From positions 12,927 through 76,926 of the forward strand of contig JBCDJG010000022.1 in the NCBI GenBank assembly GCA_038748065.1: a DNA stretch of 64,000 bases, in the 5' to 3' direction. The notes beneath the pieces were generated by a model that saw only the letters and a list, made by a program, of their open reading frames with translations, searched no databases and had not been told where the DNA came from. Shown piece by piece: positions 60,651 to 64,000 of this stretch. Numbering within the stretch: the first letter of the stretch is position 1; each line of letters starts with the position of its first letter. The translations under genes and the position numbers were made by a program. Origin of the DNA: JBCDJG01 sp038748065. Lineage in GTDB: Bacteria > Pseudomonadota > Gammaproteobacteria > Pseudomonadales > Halieaceae.

Positions 60651-60720
60651 GCGTCGGTCAGCGATGCCGTCACAAAGGGCGTCGCCATCATTCCCGCACA
60701 AGCGGCATTAACCCCCATAC
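60631..60720 (-). pseudogene. Remnant of a short-chain dehydrogenase gene
   Basis: Ninety bases align without gaps to 62521-62610 inside the SDR gene at 62366-63160, with 70 of 90 positions identical by my count. Translated on the minus strand the remnant still reads MMATPFVTASLTDA, identical to the intact gene, and then runs into a stop. The two copies form degenerate direct repeats 1,890 bp apart around the GH13 gene, so this is probably the scar of a duplication or insertion. Confidence 0.8.
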
Positions 60721-60735
60721 CTCTATTCGGTATGT

Positions 60736-62325
60736 TTATTGAGCGATGAACGCCCCGAAAGGTAAAACCCGAACAACGCCGTCCGAGAGAGATGTACCCA
60801 GATCGAGTTCCAGCAAATCACTCGAAGCTTCCAATTCATAGGCAAGAGCGCCACTGGTCAGATTGAACCCGCAGATCAATCTTTCCCCTTCATGTTCTCT
60901 CACGAAAAGTAGTAAGCCTACAGGTGCGTCAATGAACTTGAGAGAACCTGCCTTAAGTGCTGGGTGTTGTTTGCGAAGCCTTAGCAGCCGTCGAGTAAAG
61001 TTCAGTATGGATGCCGGGTCTCCATCCTGCTGATCCACCGCCGTAGCATCGTGCCGTGGATCGACAGGCAACCACGGCTTTGCCTGAGAGAAACCGGAGT
61101 TGGCAGCTCCTTTACTCCAAGGCATTGGCGTTCGACAGCCGTCACGACTAGCTCCCGGACTATCCGTATTCAGCGCAAGCGGGTCCTCAATAGACTCCAT
61201 GGGCACATGAGCCTGTACAAGACCCAACTCCTCTCCTTGATACATGAACACGGTTCCTCGAAGGCAAAGGAGTAAGGCATTCAGCAGTTTGGCAAAGGTT
61301 TCGTTACCTTCCTGGGAAAATCTGGAAAGTGCGCGTGTAACATCGTGATTAGAAAACGCCCAGGACGGCCAAGCGTCCACCCCATTCCAAGGTTGCACGA
61401 ATTCTCGGACAAGTTCTGCGTTGAGTTCAGAGCATACAAGCAGAGGGAAGCTATAGCAGGTGTGTAGTCGACCTTCGCCCTTCGTGTAATCCACACATGT
61501 TTCAAACGGCGCTCCAAGCTCTCCAACCATAAAACGAGCGCCATAGCTGTCAGTGACCTTCCGCAGACGCTCCAGGAAGGCAATGGTCTCTGGCTGGGTA
61601 TGATCATGATCGTGGGCCTGGTAAAAGTACGGGCGTTGCGGACCTTCTGTGCCCAGAAAAGCCATGTCCCCGGGCCTGCTCGGCGGATTATCCAATAGGT
61701 CTTTGTGGTGATAGAGAAGGTTAACAGCGTCCAGTCGGAAGCCGTCCACCCCCCGTTCCAACCAGAACCTGGCAGTGTCAAGAATCTCTTCTTGCAGAGC
61801 TTCGCAATGGTAGTTCAGGTCGGGTTGTTGCTTGGCAAAATTGTGCAGGTAATACTGCCTGCGGCGAGACTCCCACTCCCAGGAGATGCCACCGAAAACA
61901 GATTGCCAGTTATTTGGGGCCGATCCATCGGGTTTAGGGTCCGCCCAGACGTACCAGTCGGATTTCGGATTGTCCCTGCTTTGACGACTTTCCTCGAACC
62001 AGGCGTGATTCTCAGAGGTATGTGAATAAACCTGGTCGATAATCACCTTGAGCCCGAGGCGATGGGCTTTGGCTACCAATACATCAAAGTCCTCGAGAGT
62101 GCCAAAGACAGGATCGACATCACGATAGTCGGCTATGTCATAGCCATGGTCGGCCATTGGAGAGGTGAAAAAGGGCGAAATCCATATGCCATCCACACCA
62201 AGGCTGGCCACATAATCAAGCTTGGCAACGATGCCTCCAAGGTCGCCGACACCATCATTATTCGAATCGAAGAAGCTACGCGGGTAAATCTGGTAGATCG
62301 CCGACCCTTTCCACCAATCATTCAT
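60736..62325 (-). CDS. GH13 alpha-glucosidase / alpha-amylase family protein
   Basis: A 529-residue cytoplasmic glycoside hydrolase of family 13. The (beta/alpha)8 motifs are visible: KGSAIYQIYPRSFFDSNNDG, VIIDQVYSHTSENHAWF (region I), GVDGFRLDAVN (nucleophile Asp near residue 196), MVGELGAP (acid/base Glu near 265) and FSNHDVTRAL (region IV). The size and the DPKPDGSAPNNWQSVFGG segment match oligo-1,6-/alpha-1,4-glucosidases acting on small sugars or as transglucosidases. Start ATG 62325. The gene looks richer in A+T than the core, and no sugar transporter or regulator is next to it. Confidence 0.93.
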   Translation of the reverse strand: MNDWWKGSAIYQIYPRSFFDSNNDGVGDLGGIVAKLDYVASLGVDGIWISPFFTSPMADHGYDIADYRDVDPVFGTLEDFDVLVAKAHRLGLKVIIDQVYSHTSENHAWFEESRQSRDNPKSDWYVWADPKPDGSAPNNWQSVFGGISWEWESRRRQYYLHNFAKQQPDLNYHCEALQEEILDTARFWLERGVDGFRLDAVNLLYHHKDLLDNPPSRPGDMAFLGTEGPQRPYFYQAHDHDHTQPETIAFLERLRKVTDSYGARFMVGELGAPFETCVDYTKGEGRLHTCYSFPLLVCSELNAELVREFVQPWNGVDAWPSWAFSNHDVTRALSRFSQEGNETFAKLLNALLLCLRGTVFMYQGEELGLVQAHVPMESIEDPLALNTDSPGASRDGCRTPMPWSKGAANSGFSQAKPWLPVDPRHDATAVDQQDGDPASILNFTRRLLRLRKQHPALKAGSLKFIDAPVGLLLFVREHEGERLICGFNLTSGALAYELEASSDLLELDLGTSLSDGVVRVLPFGAFIAQ

Positions 62326-62365
62326 CGAAACGTATCTCCCCAGGCAGGAAAGCCTTGGATAGAAC

Positions 62366-63160
62366 TTACAACTTGCACGACTGCGCCCCGTCCACCACGA
62401 TTGTCTCACCCGTGATATAGGTCGACTCGTCTGATGCCAGGAACAGTGCCACATTCGCGACATCCCAGCTCTCGCCCTGCTTACCCGTCGGACAGAGCGA
62501 ATCCCGTTTTTCCATCATACTTGTTACATCACCGCCATAGGCGTCGGTTAGCGACGCGGTTACAAAGGGCGTCGCCATCATGCCTGGTGAGACGGCATTA
62601 ACCCTTACGCCCCGTCCGGCGTACTCTACCGAGACGTCTCGAGTCATCGCGATAACGCCCGCTTTGGATACCGCATAGGCCAGCGAGCGTGTGGGCAAGG
62701 TGCGAATCGCGTTGATTGAAGCAGTGTTAATGATCGATCCTGCTCGCTGACTACACATAGGTTTTATCGCCGCCTGACACATCAGAAACATGCCCTTCAG
62801 ATTGACATCCAAGGTCTTGTCCCACGCGGCCTCAGATGTGTCTTCTAGCCCCCCGGGAATCTCTATACCGACGTTGTTATGAAGAATATCCACTCGCCTC
62901 CATTGGGCTAAGCAATAGGCTACGGCGCTAGCGCAGTCTTCTCGAGAGCTTACGTCCGCGCTGAGAGCCAGACTCTCGCCCCCCGCCTCTTGGATTATGT
63001 CAGCTGTTTCAGTCGCAGCTGCGAGATTGATATCAAGGAGCAGCACCTTGGCCCCTTCTCGAGCAAAGGTTATGGCCGTGGCTTTTCCATTACCGATACC
63101 CTCCCCAACCGAACCTGCTCCCGTGACGATGGCGACCTTATTGTCGAGTCTTCCACCCAT
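62366..63160 (-). CDS. Short-chain dehydrogenase/reductase
   Basis: A 264-residue classical SDR. It has AIVTGAGSVGEGIGNGKATA (cofactor loop slightly extended), LLLDINLAAA (acidic, NAD-type), NNVGIEIPGG, Ser in SIINTASINAI, Tyr-X3-Lys in LAYAVSKAGVIAMTR and a C-terminal SDESTYITGETIVVDGAQ. Codons around residues 184-213 are duplicated as the remnant at the end of chaC. It lies 30 bp after RidA and 40 bp before the GH13 gene, so all may be one unit. Confidence 0.92.
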   Translation of the reverse strand: MGGRLDNKVAIVTGAGSVGEGIGNGKATAITFAREGAKVLLLDINLAAATETADIIQEAGGESLALSADVSSREDCASAVAYCLAQWRRVDILHNNVGIEIPGGLEDTSEAAWDKTLDVNLKGMFLMCQAAIKPMCSQRAGSIINTASINAIRTLPTRSLAYAVSKAGVIAMTRDVSVEYAGRGVRVNAVSPGMMATPFVTASLTDAYGGDVTSMMEKRDSLCPTGKQGESWDVANVALFLASDESTYITGETIVVDGAQSCKL

Positions 63161-63190
63161 TTTATTTCTCCCAGTTTGAGAAGTGCATGA

Positions 63191-63577
63191 TTAAGCAGCC
63201 GCTATCGCTTCGATCTCCACTCTCGCACCCGGTATCATCAGGTCAGATCGCACCGTGCTTCGAGCGGGAAGATGCTCCCCAAAGAAACGAACATAAGCGC
63301 CGTTGAAGCCACTGAAGTCGTCAACATGGGTTAGCCAAGCATTCACTTTCACGATGCGCTCCTTCGAGGCCCCAGCCTCAACCAAAATACGCTCTATAGC
63401 GGCAAGACAGAGTTCTGTTTGCTCTTCGATGCTCCCCGTTGAGATCGAGCCGTCGGGTTTAAACGGGAGTTGTCCGGATGTGAATATCAATTCACCCGCG
63501 CGATAAGCTTTTGATAGAGGTGCTGGACGTCCATCAGGCAAGGTAAGCTGATCGCCCATCGGAGAAATTACCATCAT
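63191..63577 (-). CDS. ridA: RidA-family reactive enamine/imine deaminase
   Basis: RidA (YjgF/YER057c/UK114) proteins hydrolyse 2-aminoacrylate-type enamines formed by PLP enzymes and amino acid oxidases. The 128-residue form from ATG 63577 is chosen because AAGGA lies five bases upstream; an ATG five codons earlier lacks a ribosome site. Conserved parts are ELIFTSGQLPFKPDGSI, VKVNAWLTHVDDFSGFN and the Arg-bearing end PARSTVRSDLMIPGARVEIE. Its place 22 bp or more after a DadA-like oxidoreductase fits detoxification of imines from that enzyme. Confidence 0.9.
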   Translation of the reverse strand: MMVISPMGDQLTLPDGRPAPLSKAYRAGELIFTSGQLPFKPDGSISTGSIEEQTELCLAAIERILVEAGASKERIVKVNAWLTHVDDFSGFNGAYVRFFGEHLPARSTVRSDLMIPGARVEIEAIAAA

Positions 63578-63614
63578 GTATTCCTTTGTCATGGGATGTG
63601 GGTCGAAGACGAAG

Positions 63615-64000
63615 CTAGCGCCCGGGTGAAAACAGATCAGCGTCTACGCCGCCAGGTTTACCCCGCAGCAGGCTTGCAAGAAGGGCCGCTGACCCCGAAG
63701 CCTGCGTCCACCCAAGCGGACCGTGGCCGGTGTTTACATAAAGCCCTGCAATCGGCGTTTCTCCAATATACGGGCAGCCGTCCGCCGACATGGGTCGAAG
63801 CCCGCACCAGGATTTGGCACTCTCGCGATCAGAGACGGCCAAAAGATCAGGACAGATTTCAGAAAGTATGTACCAGAGGTTGTCTACTCGAGCCGGATCT
63901 TCACGGCTGCTCCACCCGAAAAACCCCGCTGTGCCCGCAAATCTGACCCGGCCCCCACGGGGCACGACCGCAGCGTGAATCTCGTCGTCGAGAATTGCGG
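63615..64000 (-). CDS. FAD-dependent oxidoreductase, DadA/D-amino acid dehydrogenase-like (C-terminal part)
   Basis: The last 128 codons of a flavoprotein that runs off the right edge. The visible sequence DDEIHAAVVPRGGRVRFAGTAGFFG, then SWCGLRPMSADGCPYIGETP and LYVNTGHGPLGWTQASGSAA, is the typical C-terminal half of DadA-type amino acid dehydrogenases, ending in the FAD-contacting G-H-G motif. With RidA downstream it suggests oxidative deamination of an amino acid. The N-terminal FAD-binding motif is outside the window. Confidence 0.88.
   Translation of the reverse strand, partial: AILDDEIHAAVVPRGGRVRFAGTAGFFGWSSREDPARVDNLWYILSEICPDLLAVSDRESAKSWCGLRPMSADGCPYIGETPIAGLYVNTGHGPLGWTQASGSAALLASLLRGKPGGVDADLFSPGR

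Noticed and set aside
1..64000. CRISPR arrays, insertion sequences, rRNA operons and prophage modules
   Set aside because: No regularly spaced repeats, transposase motifs, rRNA-like sequence or phage genes were recognised on reading both strands.

Overview
The window is chromosomal DNA from a Gammaproteobacterium. The left third carries the conserved envelope and translation cluster in the order rpsB-tsf / pyrH-frr-uppS-cdsA-dxr-rseP-bamA-skp-lpxD-fabZ-lpxA-lpxB-rnhB-dnaE. The placement of uppS-cdsA before dxr, and the divergent map-glnD-dapC, are arranged as in Pseudomonas rather than E. coli. Together with the high GC of most of the window and a large accessory load of SDRs, ring and sterol oxygenases and acyl-CoA genes, this suggests a marine oligotroph of the Cellvibrionales/Halieaceae type. 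That placement is an inference.

Layout. 1-15.8 kb (minus strand): 16 housekeeping genes, tightly packed, with a rho-independent terminator separating rpsB-tsf from pyrH onward. 16.1-21.4 kb (plus): map, glnD, dapC, nth. 21.4-24.6 kb: an epimerase-like protein, an exported sulfatase and a small membrane protein. 24.8-30.7 kb: a compact five-gene set of HPr-kinase-like protein, NTP_transf_5 nucleotidyltransferase, ABC exporter and DDDD-motif glycosyltransferase, with a divergent ATP-grasp protein. This is the best candidate for an undescribed biosynthesis/export system. 30.7-34.2 kb: a penicillin-acylase-family Ntn hydrolase and a patatin-like lipase; then a MopE-like calcium-motif lipoprotein.

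35.3-41.4 kb: eleven small, mostly unrelated genes, all on the minus strand and visibly richer in A+T than their surroundings (DoxX, DCC, TrmH, GNAT, TSUP, cupin, DUF3592, guanidinium exporter, DUF2628 and others). Spacers with inverted or repeated sequence make this look like an array of captured gene cassettes or a small island; no integrase is visible. 41.6-44.75 kb: threonylcarbamoyl-AMP synthase, small proteins and malonyl-CoA decarboxylase.

44.7-60.1 kb: a catabolic region. A minus-strand operon (hydroxyacid dehydrogenase, ALDH, two SDRs, LLM oxidoreductase) diverges from a plus-strand operon (tandem-MarR regulator, CMD-family protein, two sterol-desaturase-type hydroxylases). Both -35 elements lie in one palindrome. 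A second unit follows: Rieske oxygenase, acyl-CoA ligase, SCP2-type thiolase and a DUF35 protein, diverging from a TetR gene across an 18-bp palindrome. This recalls steroid or isoprenoid degradation logic, but the substrate is unknown. 60.1-64 kb: chaC, then an AT-richer stretch with a GH13 glucosidase, an SDR, RidA and a truncated FAD oxidoreductase. A 90-bp remnant of the SDR lies at the end of chaC, making a pair of degenerate direct repeats around the glucosidase gene.

No rRNA, tRNA, CRISPR array, IS element or phage module was seen. Coordinates of starts were chosen by hand; several genes use GTG or TTG.
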